Shown: positions 53,923 to 62,603, counted from the stretch's first letter. The stretch: 64,000 bases of DNA from Plesiomonas sp051652165 (GCF_051652165.1 NZ_JBOFTR010000016.1:372001-436000); one strand, 5' to 3'. The notes: generated by a model not told the origin, from the sequence alone. Program-made: numbers and translations.

Positions 53923-54669
53923 TTAACTCAATTTCAGCAAACGATCTTGCGCAGTATCATTCTCTTCTGCCGCTTTCATCGCTTTCACTTGCATATCAAA
54001 CTGGCGCTGCAAATCAATCATCTGCACCATTTCGCCAACAGAGCTGACGTTGCTCGACTCCAGCTTTCCGCTGACCAATCGCACAACCGGATCTGCCGCT
54101 TGTGGCATACCATCACGGGTGCGAAATAAACCGTCATCCCCTTTGGTTAGGGTGTTGAGTGGCGGATTCACCAGCTTAATACGGCCCGCTTGTTCGAGTG
54201 CATCAGGCGGCGCACCTTTGGGCAGATACGAGAGTGTGCCATCTCCACCAACTTCTATTTTCGCCAGTGGCAACGGTAAGTTCAGCGGGTTGCCATCATC
54301 GCCCAATACTGGCTGATTGCTGCTGTTCATTAACTGACCGTTTTGGTCAACCTGTAAATGTCCAGCTCGCGAATAGGCTTCAGTGCCATCCGCGGCGCGT
54401 ACCGAGATCCAACCTTCACCGGCAATCGCAACATCGAGTTCACGGTTGGTCGTCATAAAACCGCCGTGTGTAAAATCACTGCCTGGTCGCTCAACCATGC
54501 TAAATACTCGTGAAGGCAAGCCTTCACCGTACGCCTGCATTGAACGAGCCTGCTCAAAATCACTACGAAAACCCTGTGTATTCGCATTAGCCAAATTATT
54601 GGCATGCACTTGCACACCTTGCAGATTTTGTTTTGCACCACTCATGGCGATGTAGAGCATTTTATCCAT
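53923..54669 (-). CDS. flgF: Flagellar proximal rod protein FlgF
   Basis: 248-aa proximal rod protein. MDKMLYIAMSGAKQNLQGVQ, NNLANANTQGFRSDFEQARS and GFMTTNRELDVAIAGEGWISV are typical, with LESSNVSSVGEMVQMIDLQR near the C-terminus. It follows an intercistronic hairpin after flgE. Confidence 0.96.
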   Translation of the reverse strand: MDKMLYIAMSGAKQNLQGVQVHANNLANANTQGFRSDFEQARSMQAYGEGLPSRVFSMVERPGSDFTHGGFMTTNRELDVAIAGEGWISVRAADGTEAYSRAGHLQVDQNGQLMNSSNQPVLGDDGNPLNLPLPLAKIEVGGDGTLSYLPKGAPPDALEQAGRIKLVNPPLNTLTKGDDGLFRTRDGMPQAADPVVRLVSGKLESSNVSSVGEMVQMIDLQRQFDMQVKAMKAAEENDTAQDRLLKLS

Positions 54670-54698
54670 CAGTCACTCCGGCGTTTTAAGCAGATACT

Positions 54699-54731
54699 CG
54701 GCTTTTTCCATTTTCCAATACGAAAAAGCCG
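54699..54731 (-). promoter_or_regulatory. Stem-loop between flgE and flgF
   Basis: Perfect 10-bp inverted repeat (CGGCTTTTTC at 54699-54708, GAAAAAGCCG at 54722-54731), 13-base loop, directly after the hook gene. It may partially terminate or protect the upstream mRNA, raising hook protein over rod proteins. Confidence 0.6.
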
Positions 54732-54749
54732 CATAATGACAAAATCTGA

Positions 54750-56066
54750 TTAACGAATTTGTAAAATAGTCTGCTGCAGTGATTGATCGATCTCCAGTGC
54801 GCGTGAGTTCGCCTGAAAATTGCGTTGCGCAGTGATCAAATCCACCATTTCAACCGTCATATTGGTGTTCGACTCCTCCAGCGCACCGCTCATAATCCGG
54901 CCATTTGAGCCTTTTCCGGGCTCACCAATAAGCATTGCGCCAGAGTCAGGTGTCGCGCCCCACTGTGTACCGCCAAGTTGGGTTAACCCTTGTTCATTGG
55001 GTACGGTCACTAGCATCACTTTACCCAGATACTCGCTTTTTCCGTTCGAGTAGTTCGCCACCATTAAGCCTTCAGGGGTGATATCTACCTTCGTCAAACG
55101 GCCAACCACCACACCATTTTCGGTGATTTTTTTCACATTAAAATCAGACGCATACTGAGTTGGTTTATCAAAATTCAGATCTAATGTTTGTGATGTATCA
55201 GCGCCACTTAATGAGATCCCCGCATCTTGCATCGAGACCGTTTTTGCATTTTCTGGCGTTTGTGATTTCAATGAACCATCAGAATTAAACTCAAGCACCA
55301 CGCCTTTTGGATTTTTCTTGGTTGGATCAGCCGGATTTGGATCGCTCTCTACGCCCCCTTCCACATCTAAATACTGCTCATCACCATTTTGATCGCGCAC
55401 GGTGTTGTACGATGCCCACGTGTTATCATCGGTTTTCACAAAGTAGGTGGTCATTGAGTAGCTGTTGCCCAGCGAGTCATAGATATTGGTCGAAGTAGAC
55501 TTGCTGTAGGTATCCGGATCATCAAAATCAAACGGCACTTTGCTGACCACCGGTGCACCTGAAGGCAGGTTGACACCAATATCGAGCTTGGTCGATGGCG
55601 AAGGTTTACCCGCCTCGCTTGGTACACGTACTGGCTGAGAAGCCTGTAAACTGACAGACGATGCGTGCCCTTTGTCATCAACAGGTAGCACACGTAAATA
55701 CTGGCCACTGGAGTTAACAATATAGTTATCGTGATTGAGCTTAAATTCTCCGGCACGGGTTAGGTTGACATCTTTATCATCCATTCCGTTGGTCACAGCA
55801 AAAAAACCCTTACCGTTTACACGCAAATCAAGCGGGTTATTGGTATAGCGGGTCGAACCTTCGTGAAACTGCTGCGAGATCATCGAGGTTTGCACCCCGC
55901 CACCAACCGTTGTTTTTGGGTTAGAGAAAATGGAGGTTGAATACACATCGGAAAACTCAGCGCGCGACTCTTTAAACCCGATGGTATTTGAGTTGGCAAT
56001 GTTGTTACTGGTGGTGCTCAGATCTTTTTGTGCGGCAAACAGGCCACTTAAGGAAACGCTCGACAT
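54750..56066 (-). CDS. flgE: Flagellar hook protein FlgE
   Basis: 438-aa hook subunit. SLSGLFAAQKDLSTTSNNIA and NSNTIGFKESRAEFSDVY at the N-terminus, the VNGKGFFAVTNGMDDK segment and the C-terminal EESNTNMTVEMVDLITAQRN are diagnostic. The ATG shares a base with the flgD stop (TAATG) and has GGAG nine bases upstream inside flgD. Confidence 0.96.
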   Translation of the reverse strand: MSSVSLSGLFAAQKDLSTTSNNIANSNTIGFKESRAEFSDVYSTSIFSNPKTTVGGGVQTSMISQQFHEGSTRYTNNPLDLRVNGKGFFAVTNGMDDKDVNLTRAGEFKLNHDNYIVNSSGQYLRVLPVDDKGHASSVSLQASQPVRVPSEAGKPSPSTKLDIGVNLPSGAPVVSKVPFDFDDPDTYSKSTSTNIYDSLGNSYSMTTYFVKTDDNTWASYNTVRDQNGDEQYLDVEGGVESDPNPADPTKKNPKGVVLEFNSDGSLKSQTPENAKTVSMQDAGISLSGADTSQTLDLNFDKPTQYASDFNVKKITENGVVVGRLTKVDITPEGLMVANYSNGKSEYLGKVMLVTVPNEQGLTQLGGTQWGATPDSGAMLIGEPGKGSNGRIMSGALEESNTNMTVEMVDLITAQRNFQANSRALEIDQSLQQTILQIR

Positions 56067-56971
56067 TATAGGAATCTCCGTAATAGTTGTTCTTCTGTGG
56101 GCTTGTCACCGTCTTCAGATTCGGGGGGGATCTCGCCAATGGGCGGAAGCGGTTTAATCTCTGGTGGTGGTGTTCCAGAATTTGAACCCCCACTGATTTT
56201 CCCCACTTCTAAAATGTTACCAATCGGAATACCGCCCTCAATACCGTTGACGTTGATCAGCGCGCCCAACTCTGATTGCAGCACCACACTGCTGACACGG
56301 TGGTAAGTGGCCAATTGGTCAGTAATGTCTTTTTGCTCACCCTCAATTTCTGCGGTCGCTTTCATGGTGTATTTGCCCGCAGGCATTTTTTCACCGCTGT
56401 CATTGGTGCCATCCCAGTCAAAGCGCACAACACCATCTTGCTCACCGCTGATACCGATGGTCTTAATTAGCTGACCATTCTCATCTTCAATACGCACCGA
56501 CAAGTTATTCAGCTTCTCGCCGGTTTTTGAGAAGATAGCCCCGCTCACACCGCTCTCTTCTAGCCACACATCGCTCGTGGGCAGTAGTACATCTTGCCCA
56601 ACCAGTGATGAGGCTTGCAACGCCTGGCCTGAACCCATAATTTGGTTCATCAAACTGAATTGATCGGTCATTTTGTTGATGCCATCAATGGTGGAAAATG
56701 AGGCCATCTGCGACACCATTTGATCATTACTGACGGGGTTAAATGGGTCTTGAAACGCTAACTGTTGGGTCAACAAGCGCATAAAATCTTGCTGGGTCAG
56801 CGATGATGTTGCCCCTCCAGTCGGTGTTTCATTGGGGCGGGTATTGGGTGTTTCGTCGGTACTTTTACTGCGTGTATTCGCATCCGTTGTACGAGTATTA
56901 CTGTTGGCAACAGTATTTTGGCGGTTCACCTGATCCAGATAACGAGTCGTGCGGACATTGGGGTCTATCAC
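56066..56971 (-). CDS. flgD: Hook-capping protein FlgD (GTG start, proline-rich tail)
   Basis: 301-aa hook scaffold. The GTG at 56971 lies six bases after AAGGAG; a longer frame to 57034 would overlap flgC. LTQQDFMRLLTQQLAFQDPF and NDQMVSQMASFSTIDGINKM are the N-terminal signature, and VVRFDWDGTNDSGEKMPAGK is the FlgD Ig/TUDOR-like region. After the normal end (IEGGIPIGNILEVG) there is an extra tail of about 45 residues rich in P, E and G. Confidence 0.94.
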   Translation of the reverse strand: MIDPNVRTTRYLDQVNRQNTVANSNTRTTDANTRSKSTDETPNTRPNETPTGGATSSLTQQDFMRLLTQQLAFQDPFNPVSNDQMVSQMASFSTIDGINKMTDQFSLMNQIMGSGQALQASSLVGQDVLLPTSDVWLEESGVSGAIFSKTGEKLNNLSVRIEDENGQLIKTIGISGEQDGVVRFDWDGTNDSGEKMPAGKYTMKATAEIEGEQKDITDQLATYHRVSSVVLQSELGALINVNGIEGGIPIGNILEVGKISGGSNSGTPPPEIKPLPPIGEIPPESEDGDKPTEEQLLRRFL

Positions 56972-56981
56972 CTGCTGCTCC

Positions 56982-57395
56982 TTACTTGCCCAGATTGAGG
57001 GTTTGCATCGCCATCTGTTTGGCAGCATCGGCAATCTGCACGTTCGTCTGGTATGAGCGCGACGCTGAGATCATGTCGGCCATCTCTTCCATCACATTCA
57101 CATTTGGTTTGAAGATGTAACCATCGGGGTTTGCCAATGGGTGATCGGGGCGGTACTCCATGTTCAACGGTTTTTGGCTCTCAATAATGCCTGCCACTGA
57201 AACGGGTACACTTGAGCTGCTATTGAGCGCATCATCTAGCGCGGCATTAAACACCGGGTGGCGCGCCTTGTAGGTTTCATCGGCTGAACTGCTGACACTC
57301 TGCGCATTAGCCAAATTACTGGCCACTGTATTTAAACGTACCGATTGGGCACTCATTGCCGAACCGGAAACATCAAAAACATTAAACAAGCTCAT
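56982..57395 (-). CDS. flgC: Flagellar proximal rod protein FlgC
   Basis: 137-aa rod protein. MSLFNVFDVSGSAMSAQSVR and NTVASNLANAQSVS at the N-terminus and VNVMEEMADMISASRSYQTN at the C-terminus fit the family. It lies three bases after flgB. Confidence 0.97.
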   Translation of the reverse strand: MSLFNVFDVSGSAMSAQSVRLNTVASNLANAQSVSSSADETYKARHPVFNAALDDALNSSSSVPVSVAGIIESQKPLNMEYRPDHPLANPDGYIFKPNVNVMEEMADMISASRSYQTNVQIADAAKQMAMQTLNLGK

Positions 57396-57398
57396 TGA

Positions 57399-57809
57399 TT
57401 AATCCCCACGAATGGCTTTTTTCAAGCCACTGAATTTACCGCCCAAAAATTGCAACGAAGCTTGATACTCAATGCTGTTTTCCATAAACAGATTACGTTC
57501 AACTTGCAGATCAACGGTATTACCGTCACCCGCATCGGGCTGATTAGGAATACGGTAAGCTGTCGTGCCTGAGAAATCAGAGGCAGCAGAGATATGGCGA
57601 TCATGGCTCATCGACAAGCTGCTGCGCTTTAAGTTGCTGCTCGTTTGTGTAACGGCCTGATCCAGTGCTTGTGAAAAATTCATATCACGCGCTTTATAGC
57701 CAGGAGTATCCGCATTGGCGATATTACTGGCCAATATCTCGGTGCGCTGATTACGCAAACCAGGCGTGTACTGATGCACACCCAATGCTTTATCGAAACT
57801 GATTGCCAT
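57399..57809 (-). CDS. flgB: Flagellar proximal rod protein FlgB
   Basis: 136-aa rod protein, first gene of the flg operon. The ATG at 57809 follows GGAGAGAG directly and gives MAISFDKALGVHQYTPGLRN, the family start; a frame extending to 57881 is not supported. EILASNIANADTPGYKARDM is diagnostic. Confidence 0.96.
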   Translation of the reverse strand: MAISFDKALGVHQYTPGLRNQRTEILASNIANADTPGYKARDMNFSQALDQAVTQTSSNLKRSSLSMSHDRHISAASDFSGTTAYRIPNQPDAGDGNTVDLQVERNLFMENSIEYQASLQFLGGKFSGLKKAIRGD

Positions 57810-57852
57810 CTCTCTCTCCGCATACATCAGTCGAAGTGTATGCAGTAAGGTA

Positions 57853-57869
57853 AGCAAACTTAGTGCCAA
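57853..57869 (-). promoter_or_regulatory. Sigma54 promoter of the flgB operon
   Basis: Minus strand reads TTGGCACTAAGTTTGCT, an almost ideal sigma54 element. Predicted start near 57842, 33 bases before the flgB ATG. Confidence 0.88.
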
Positions 57870-58137
57870 AATGTGCGCCAAAATATCTGAACAGCAATAT
57901 GTACGATGTTTTGTAAGAGAAACAGAAGGAAAATATAAGGGGAATCACACTCAATAAGACTCTGCACGTAGCGAATTTCTCTCACAAAAAAAAGAGTTTT
58001 TTGCCGAGTTTTCAGTGAAAAGATTAAAAAACTGTGCTAATAAAAGGGGAAACACGCTGTGTGGACTCTGACAAAAAGCACGTTTAAAAGGGATCTCTTC
58101 CCCGATATCTTAGTCTGATCCAGCGCCTGTTTTGCGC

Positions 58138-58165
58138 ATAAAAAACGGGGCAAATTTAGCCCCGT
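58138..58165 (-). terminator. Terminator of the cheV-cheR operon
   Basis: Stem ACGGGGC (58145-58151) / GCCCCGT (58159-58165), loop of seven, followed on the minus strand by TTTTTTA. Lies 55 bases after the cheR stop. Confidence 0.9.
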
Positions 58166-58220
58166 GATGGTGAGTCTATCACCACAATTAATGTGTGCTT
58201 TTTACCTGTAAATCGATCAC

Positions 58221-59060
58221 TCACGGTTTGAGTTTATAGATAATACCAGGGGTACAACGCACCATCTCAAAACGATCACTTAACCCTGTCATTGACTCTG
58301 ATGCACCAAGCAGCAAATACCCGCCCGGTTGCAAGCAAGAGGCTAACTGGTTAATGACTTTTGATTTCATTTCAGCGGAAAAATAGATCAAGACATTACG
58401 GCAGAAAATAATGTCAAACTTGCCCATTAGCGCATAACTCTCTTTTAAGTTCAGCGGCTTAAACGAGACTAAACTGCGGACTTTGTGATTAAGTTGCATA
58501 CGGCCATCGGGTTGCGCTTCAAAAAATTGACGCTTACGTTCTGGTGATAAACCCCGACCGAGTGCCAATGCGTCGTAACTGGCCTGACGCGATATTTCGA
58601 GCATTTGTGGTGAGATATCGGTTGCCACAATCTGCGCCGGTTGTAACGTTGGTAACATTCCAGGGCGACGCATCTGGGTTTCAAGTACCGTCATCGCAAT
58701 CGAGTAAGGCTCTTGCCCTGATGAGCAGGCTGCTGACCAAATTTTAATTGGCCGTTTTTGCGCAGCAAATTCTGGCAATAGGCTGTTTGCTAGAATATCA
58801 AACGGATAGTTATCACGAAACCATAAAGTTTCGTTCGTGGTCATGGCATCAACCACCGAGATTCGCAGGTCACGGTTAATGCCGTGTAATGCCTGTTTTA
58901 GTAGCTCAGAGAGATGCGTACACCCATAACGGGGCAACAAGGGGGTCAAGCGGCTGCGAACCAAATACTGTTTATTATCACCGAGCACAATACCGCACTG
59001 CGACTCTAAAAAACGGCTGAACTCTTGGTACTCGTGTTCACTAAAGTTAGCAGAATTCAT
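58221..59060 (-). CDS. cheR: Chemotaxis protein methyltransferase CheR
   Basis: 279-aa SAM-dependent methyltransferase acting on chemoreceptor glutamates. The N-terminal helical domain (FSRFLESQCGIVLGDNKQYL) is followed by the SAM domain with IKIWSAACSSGQEPYSIAM, IVATDISPQMLEISRQ and FDIIFCRNVLIYF. It lies three bases after cheV and is followed by a clear terminator. Confidence 0.96.
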   Translation of the reverse strand: MNSANFSEHEYQEFSRFLESQCGIVLGDNKQYLVRSRLTPLLPRYGCTHLSELLKQALHGINRDLRISVVDAMTTNETLWFRDNYPFDILANSLLPEFAAQKRPIKIWSAACSSGQEPYSIAMTVLETQMRRPGMLPTLQPAQIVATDISPQMLEISRQASYDALALGRGLSPERKRQFFEAQPDGRMQLNHKVRSLVSFKPLNLKESYALMGKFDIIFCRNVLIYFSAEMKSKVINQLASCLQPGGYLLLGASESMTGLSDRFEMVRCTPGIIYKLKP

Positions 59061-59063
59061 GGG

Positions 59064-60005
59064 TTACTCTGAGGCTAATTGAAAAAGTGCCTGATTAACG
59101 GCATTAGCCAGTTCATCAGGGTTAAATTTAGCGATAAAATTATTTGCCCCCACTTTACTGACCATCGCCTGATTAAACACCCCGCTTAACGAGGTATGCA
59201 AAATCACATGCAGCGCATTAAATTGTGAATGATGCCTAATTTCGGCTGTTAAGGTATAACCATCCATCTCTGGCATTTCAATATCTGAAATAATCAGTGC
59301 GTAGTGATCATATACGCTACCTTTGGCGGCTACCTGTTTTAAACGCTCAAGCGCATCGCGGCCATCTTTGGCCATTTCACAATCAAGACCAATGCTAGTC
59401 AATGCACGCTCAATTTGCTTACGGGCAACGCTTGAGTCATCCACCACCAATATTTTCTTACCGGCATTTTGTATGTTTTTTACCTCATCTGCCGCGGCAT
59501 CTAAAATTGACTGGCTAATATGTGTCGGCGCAGGGGAGATCTCATCGAGAATACGCTCAACATCCAGAATTTCGATCAGCTCTTTATCCACTTCAGTCAC
59601 AGCAGTTAAGTAGTTTATTTTCCCCGCCCCTTTTGGTGGCGGTAAAATAGATTCCCAATTCATATTGATAATACGCTCAACCGATTGCACTAAAAAACCC
59701 TGCACAGAACGGTTATACTCAGAGATGATAATGAAACATTTTTCATAATCATCAACCGGTTGCCCGCCTACTGCCAAGCTCATATCAATCACTGACAACG
59801 TCTGACCACGAATATGCGCAATGCCTTTGACGATCGGGTTTAAATTCGGCAACATAGTTAAACGCGGGCATTGCAAAACCTCACGGACTTTAAATACGTT
59901 AATGCCGTAACGTTGCGAACCTTGTAACTTAAACGTCAATAGCTCTAAACGATTTTGCCCGACCAGTTGTGTCCGTTGGTTTACCGAATCTAAAATCCCC
60001 GCCAT
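59064..60005 (-). CDS. cheV: Chemotaxis protein CheV
   Basis: 313-aa fusion of an N-terminal CheW domain (NRLELLTFKLQGSQRYGINV, GIAHIRGQTLSVIDMSLAVG) and a C-terminal receiver (KILVVDDSSVARKQIERAL with phosphoacceptor in YALIISDIEMPEMDGYTL). It couples receptors to CheA and is adjusted by phosphorylation. It lies upstream of cheR as in Vibrio, divergent from flgA. Confidence 0.95.
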   Translation of the reverse strand: MAGILDSVNQRTQLVGQNRLELLTFKLQGSQRYGINVFKVREVLQCPRLTMLPNLNPIVKGIAHIRGQTLSVIDMSLAVGGQPVDDYEKCFIIISEYNRSVQGFLVQSVERIINMNWESILPPPKGAGKINYLTAVTEVDKELIEILDVERILDEISPAPTHISQSILDAAADEVKNIQNAGKKILVVDDSSVARKQIERALTSIGLDCEMAKDGRDALERLKQVAAKGSVYDHYALIISDIEMPEMDGYTLTAEIRHHSQFNALHVILHTSLSGVFNQAMVSKVGANNFIAKFNPDELANAVNQALFQLASE

Positions 60006-60094
60006 AACAGGCTACTCCCAGCAATTTTTTATCTGTTTTATCACGCATATCCCCTTAGTATGTTCAGGGTATTTAGCATAACAGGAGACGTTTT

Positions 60095-60838
60095 GTGTTT
60101 TTCTCAACGCCATTGGTTCAGGCTTTACGCCCAATTAAGCTCGTTATCGGCCTTAGTGGGGTATTCTTAAGCATTAATTATGCCACTCTAGCATTAGCGG
60201 CAACCTCTGAGCCTGCACAACAAGCGTTGAGTAGTATTAGTCAAGCGGCTGAGGCGTTTGTTGTTAGCCAACTGCCTGCAAACAGTGAGCTGCAGCATCA
60301 AGTTAACGCGGCACCGCTCGATAGCCGTTTGCAGTTCGCTGCGTGCGCCTCTGAGCTGGTAAGCTCGCTGCCCGGTAAGCAAACACTTACTACGAAGGCA
60401 ACGGTGTTGGTGCGCTGCCCAACCCAAAATTGGCAAGTGTATGTGCCAGTAAAAATTTTGTCAGTTAGCCCAGTGGTTGTTACTGCCCGTGCGATTCGCA
60501 GCGATACGCTCTTGCAGGCGGATGATTTGGTGCTCGCTTACAAAGATGTGCGTCAGGCGCATGCACGGATTTTTGACGATCTCTCTTTGCTCATTGGTGC
60601 AAAAACGGTACGCCCACTCAATGCAGCCGCCCCCATCTCTGCAGCGCAAATTTGTCAGGTGTGTAAGGGGGATCGCGTGGTGCTCAAAGCGGGTAAACCT
60701 GGGTTAGCGGTTATTGCAGCAGGCGTTGCCCTGGGTAATGGTACACTGGGTGATACGGTTCAAATTCGCAATAATCGTTCACAACGGGTCGTCAGTGCGG
60801 TGGTGACTGCGGTGGGCGAAGCCTCTGTAACGTATTGA
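60095..60838 (+). CDS. flgA: P-ring chaperone FlgA (GTG start)
   Basis: 247-aa periplasmic chaperone for FlgI. Signal peptide ends near ALAAT; the SAF domain follows, with LDSRLQFAACASELVSSLPG, the VRCPTQNWQVYVPVKI segment and LLQADDLVLAYKDVRQAHAR. The C-terminal VQIRNNRSQRVVSAVVTAVG is typical. The GTG at 60095 is seven bases after CAGGAGACG-type sequence. Confidence 0.94.
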   Translation: MFFSTPLVQALRPIKLVIGLSGVFLSINYATLALAATSEPAQQALSSISQAAEAFVVSQLPANSELQHQVNAAPLDSRLQFAACASELVSSLPGKQTLTTKATVLVRCPTQNWQVYVPVKILSVSPVVVTARAIRSDTLLQADDLVLAYKDVRQAHARIFDDLSLLIGAKTVRPLNAAAPISAAQICQVCKGDRVVLKAGKPGLAVIAAGVALGNGTLGDTVQIRNNRSQRVVSAVVTAVGEASVTY

Positions 60839-60852
60839 TCTTTTGACATCCT

Positions 60853-60876
60853 CCTCGCCCTGAACGGCGGGGTTTT
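60853..60876 (+). terminator. Hairpin terminator after flgA
   Basis: Seven-bp stem (CCTCGCC / GGCGGGG, one wobble), loop of six, followed by TTTT. The surrounding sequence (GACATCCTCC before, TTTTACGGC after) resembles the conserved end of IS200/IS605-family elements, so it may be a captured transposon end. Confidence 0.55.
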
Positions 60877-60927
60877 ACGGCACAGCGAATAACTTGGCTT
60901 TAGGTCTGTATCCCCCAAAATAAATGC

Positions 60928-60954
60928 TCAAGTTCTTGGTGGCGATGCCGTTAT
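60928..60954 (+). promoter_or_regulatory. Sigma28-like promoter of flgM
   Basis: TCAAGTTC, 11 bases, GCCGTTAT, against TAAAGTTT-N11-GCCGATAA: two mismatches in each box. About 200 bases before flgM. A sigma28 promoter for flgM is known in other flagellar systems. Confidence 0.45.
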
Positions 60955-61053
60955 ATGACATAAGCGTTGTTGATGTAATTCGGCATTGTGATAGTGAGGA
61001 TGACCTGTTCAATCGTATATTGAGAATACGTATTTTGAGAAAGTGGACTTTAA

Positions 61054-61086
61054 AAAATACGTTTTAAAAATACGTTTTAAAAATAG
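61054..61086. repeat. 13-bp AT-rich tandem repeat upstream of flgM
   Basis: Two perfect copies of AAAAATACGTTTT and a 7-base partial third, ending 70 bases before flgM. Each unit is itself nearly palindromic. Confidence 0.9.
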
Positions 61087-61155
61087 TGCATTACGATTTT
61101 TTCCACACTTGAATACATGCCGAATAAGAATGAAAAGTCGCATAGGAATAGTGCC

Positions 61156-61488
61156 ATGAGCAGCATTGATAAAGTTACTTATACACATTTAAATTCAGCC
61201 GCAGCAGGGAAAGCCTTATCAAATACGGTAAATTCACACAGTGATACTGCGGCAAGTGATATATCGCCAAGCACAACTGCATCACAAATAGGCTCTGCTA
61301 TTGACGGAGTAACACTGACTTCACAAGCCCAAACGCTTGCGCAAGTGCCAAAGCAGGTCAACAGTGAGATGCCGTTTGATAGCGAGAAAGTTGAGCGCCT
61401 CAAACAAGCCATTAATGCGGGTGAATATCAGGTAAACCCTGAAAAACTGGCCGCAAATTTGCTTAAGTTAGAGTCAGGCTCTTATTAA
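61156..61488 (+). CDS. flgM: Anti-sigma28 factor FlgM
   Basis: 110-aa protein that holds FliA until it is exported through the finished hook. The disordered, S/T/A-rich N-terminal half is followed by the C-terminal sigma-binding helices (FDSEKVERLKQAINAGEYQV, NPEKLAANLLKLE). The ATG at 61156 has AGGA eight bases upstream; an earlier in-frame ATG at 61117 is less likely. Confidence 0.94.
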   Translation: MSSIDKVTYTHLNSAAAGKALSNTVNSHSDTAASDISPSTTASQIGSAIDGVTLTSQAQTLAQVPKQVNSEMPFDSEKVERLKQAINAGEYQVNPEKLAANLLKLESGSY

Positions 61489-61530
61489 GTGCCCATGCGA
61501 TAACCCACTGACCAGTAACAGGATATGCGA

Positions 61531-61944
61531 ATGACACTGCATGCACTACTCACTCAACAGCAAATAACGCTACAGACATTAGATCAGCTAATTGACAGTG
61601 AACTGACTGCGCTCACTGAGCATCAGGCTGATCAACTGCTTACACTTAGTGAGCAAAAAAATGTGTTATTGCAAACCCTACAGACCACTGATCAGCAGAT
61701 TGCACAACATCCAGAGCGAGCGCAGCTCAAGCAGCAAGATGCGCTTTTGCTCACTGTTCAACAGTTATTGCAATCGTGCCAAACCAAAAATCATCTCCTT
61801 GGTGAGATAATGAAAGAGGCACGCATTAGTCTTAGCCGTTTAGCCAATCAGTTAATGGCCGTGCGCGGTAAAGAGATGATGACCTATAATGCAGATGGGA
61901 AAACGCTCAACACCTCGACTCTAGGGAATAATGTGAAGGTGTAA
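61531..61944 (+). CDS. flgN: FlgK/FlgL export chaperone FlgN
   Basis: 137-aa helical chaperone for the hook-filament junction proteins. Helical pattern LLTQQQITLQTLDQLIDSEL, LTEHQADQLLTLSEQKNVLL and the C-terminal ISLSRLANQLMAVRGKEMMTYNADG fit FlgN. The ATG at 61531 is seven bases after AGGA; the in-frame ATG at 61525 is too close to it. It lies 42 bases after flgM. Confidence 0.9.
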   Translation: MTLHALLTQQQITLQTLDQLIDSELTALTEHQADQLLTLSEQKNVLLQTLQTTDQQIAQHPERAQLKQQDALLLTVQQLLQSCQTKNHLLGEIMKEARISLSRLANQLMAVRGKEMMTYNADGKTLNTSTLGNNVKV

Positions 61945-62008
61945 ACCGGCCGATTGTTGCCTTGCTGAACAGCATTTACCATTACATGTTCACCGTTCAG
62001 TATTCATA

Positions 62009-62040
62009 CTAATCTACCGCATAGCGGTAACGCTAATCTA
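62009..62040. repeat. Small hairpin flanked by direct repeats
   Basis: TACCGC-ATA-GCGGTA (62015-62029) with CTAATCTA on both sides (62009-62016 and 62033-62040), between convergent flgN and flgP. It may act as a weak terminator; the flanking repeats resemble a small insertion footprint. Confidence 0.45.
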
Positions 62041-62073
62041 TTCTGGGATCTTATGTCGGACAGTATAGATACG

Positions 62074-62532
62074 TTAAAACGTTGCACTACGGCCAGGCAC
62101 TAAGATCACCTGCTCTTTTTTCTCGACTGCTGCTTGTGGTACACGGGTAACCGCTGGCAATTTTTTGACGTTACTCAGATCAAGACGCAGTTCGGTGACA
62201 TAGTTATCTCCTACCGGATAGCTACGAACTACTTGCGCACCGCGTACCCACCCTGCGGCTTGAGTTTGTACTCCGGCATCACGCAGTGAACCTGATGACA
62301 ACACGTGGGTATGGCTGCTCACCTTTAAGCCGTAGAGTTGTTCTGCCATATCACGGTATGCATCAAGACGCGAGGCACGCATCGCTTGCAGTTGACGCTC
62401 TTGGGCTGTTTTCCCCGCTTGCACGGCGATTGGAGCATAGCCTACCGCATTAAGGATCTGGCTACTGTTTGGTGCGCAGCCCAATAGTGCCGTACAAAAC
62501 ACCAGTGCTAAACCATTTTTCAACTTGTGCAT
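62074..62532 (-). CDS. flgP: Outer-membrane lipoprotein FlgP
   Basis: 152-aa lipoprotein of the LPP20 family with lipobox LLGC at residues 16-19. AQERQLQAMRASRLDAYRDMAEQLYGLKV and GWVRGAQVVRSYPVGDNYVTEL match FlgP, which builds the outer-membrane H-ring or basal disk of polar flagella. Second gene after flgO, 71 bases downstream. Confidence 0.9.
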   Translation of the reverse strand: MHKLKNGLALVFCTALLGCAPNSSQILNAVGYAPIAVQAGKTAQERQLQAMRASRLDAYRDMAEQLYGLKVSSHTHVLSSGSLRDAGVQTQAAGWVRGAQVVRSYPVGDNYVTELRLDLSNVKKLPAVTRVPQAAVEKKEQVILVPGRSATF

Positions 62533-62603
62533 CTGTTATCCCTGTTTTTTTGCCATATATTTACCGCTTGCTCGGCCAATATCGATATGTCTAGCGTGGT
62601 GAT

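Larger units (their letters stand above)
57810..58220 (-). other. Region between flgB and cheR (411 bp)
   Basis: Noncoding. Holds the flgB sigma54 promoter (57853-57869) and the cheR terminator (58138-58165). The middle is A-rich with no recognised gene. Confidence 0.7.
60839..61155 (+). other. flgA-flgM intergenic region (317 bp)
   Basis: Contains a hairpin terminator that also looks like an IS200/IS605-type end (60842-60885), a sigma28-like element (60928-60954) and a 13-bp AT-rich tandem repeat (61054-61086). No ORF with coding character. Confidence 0.6.
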
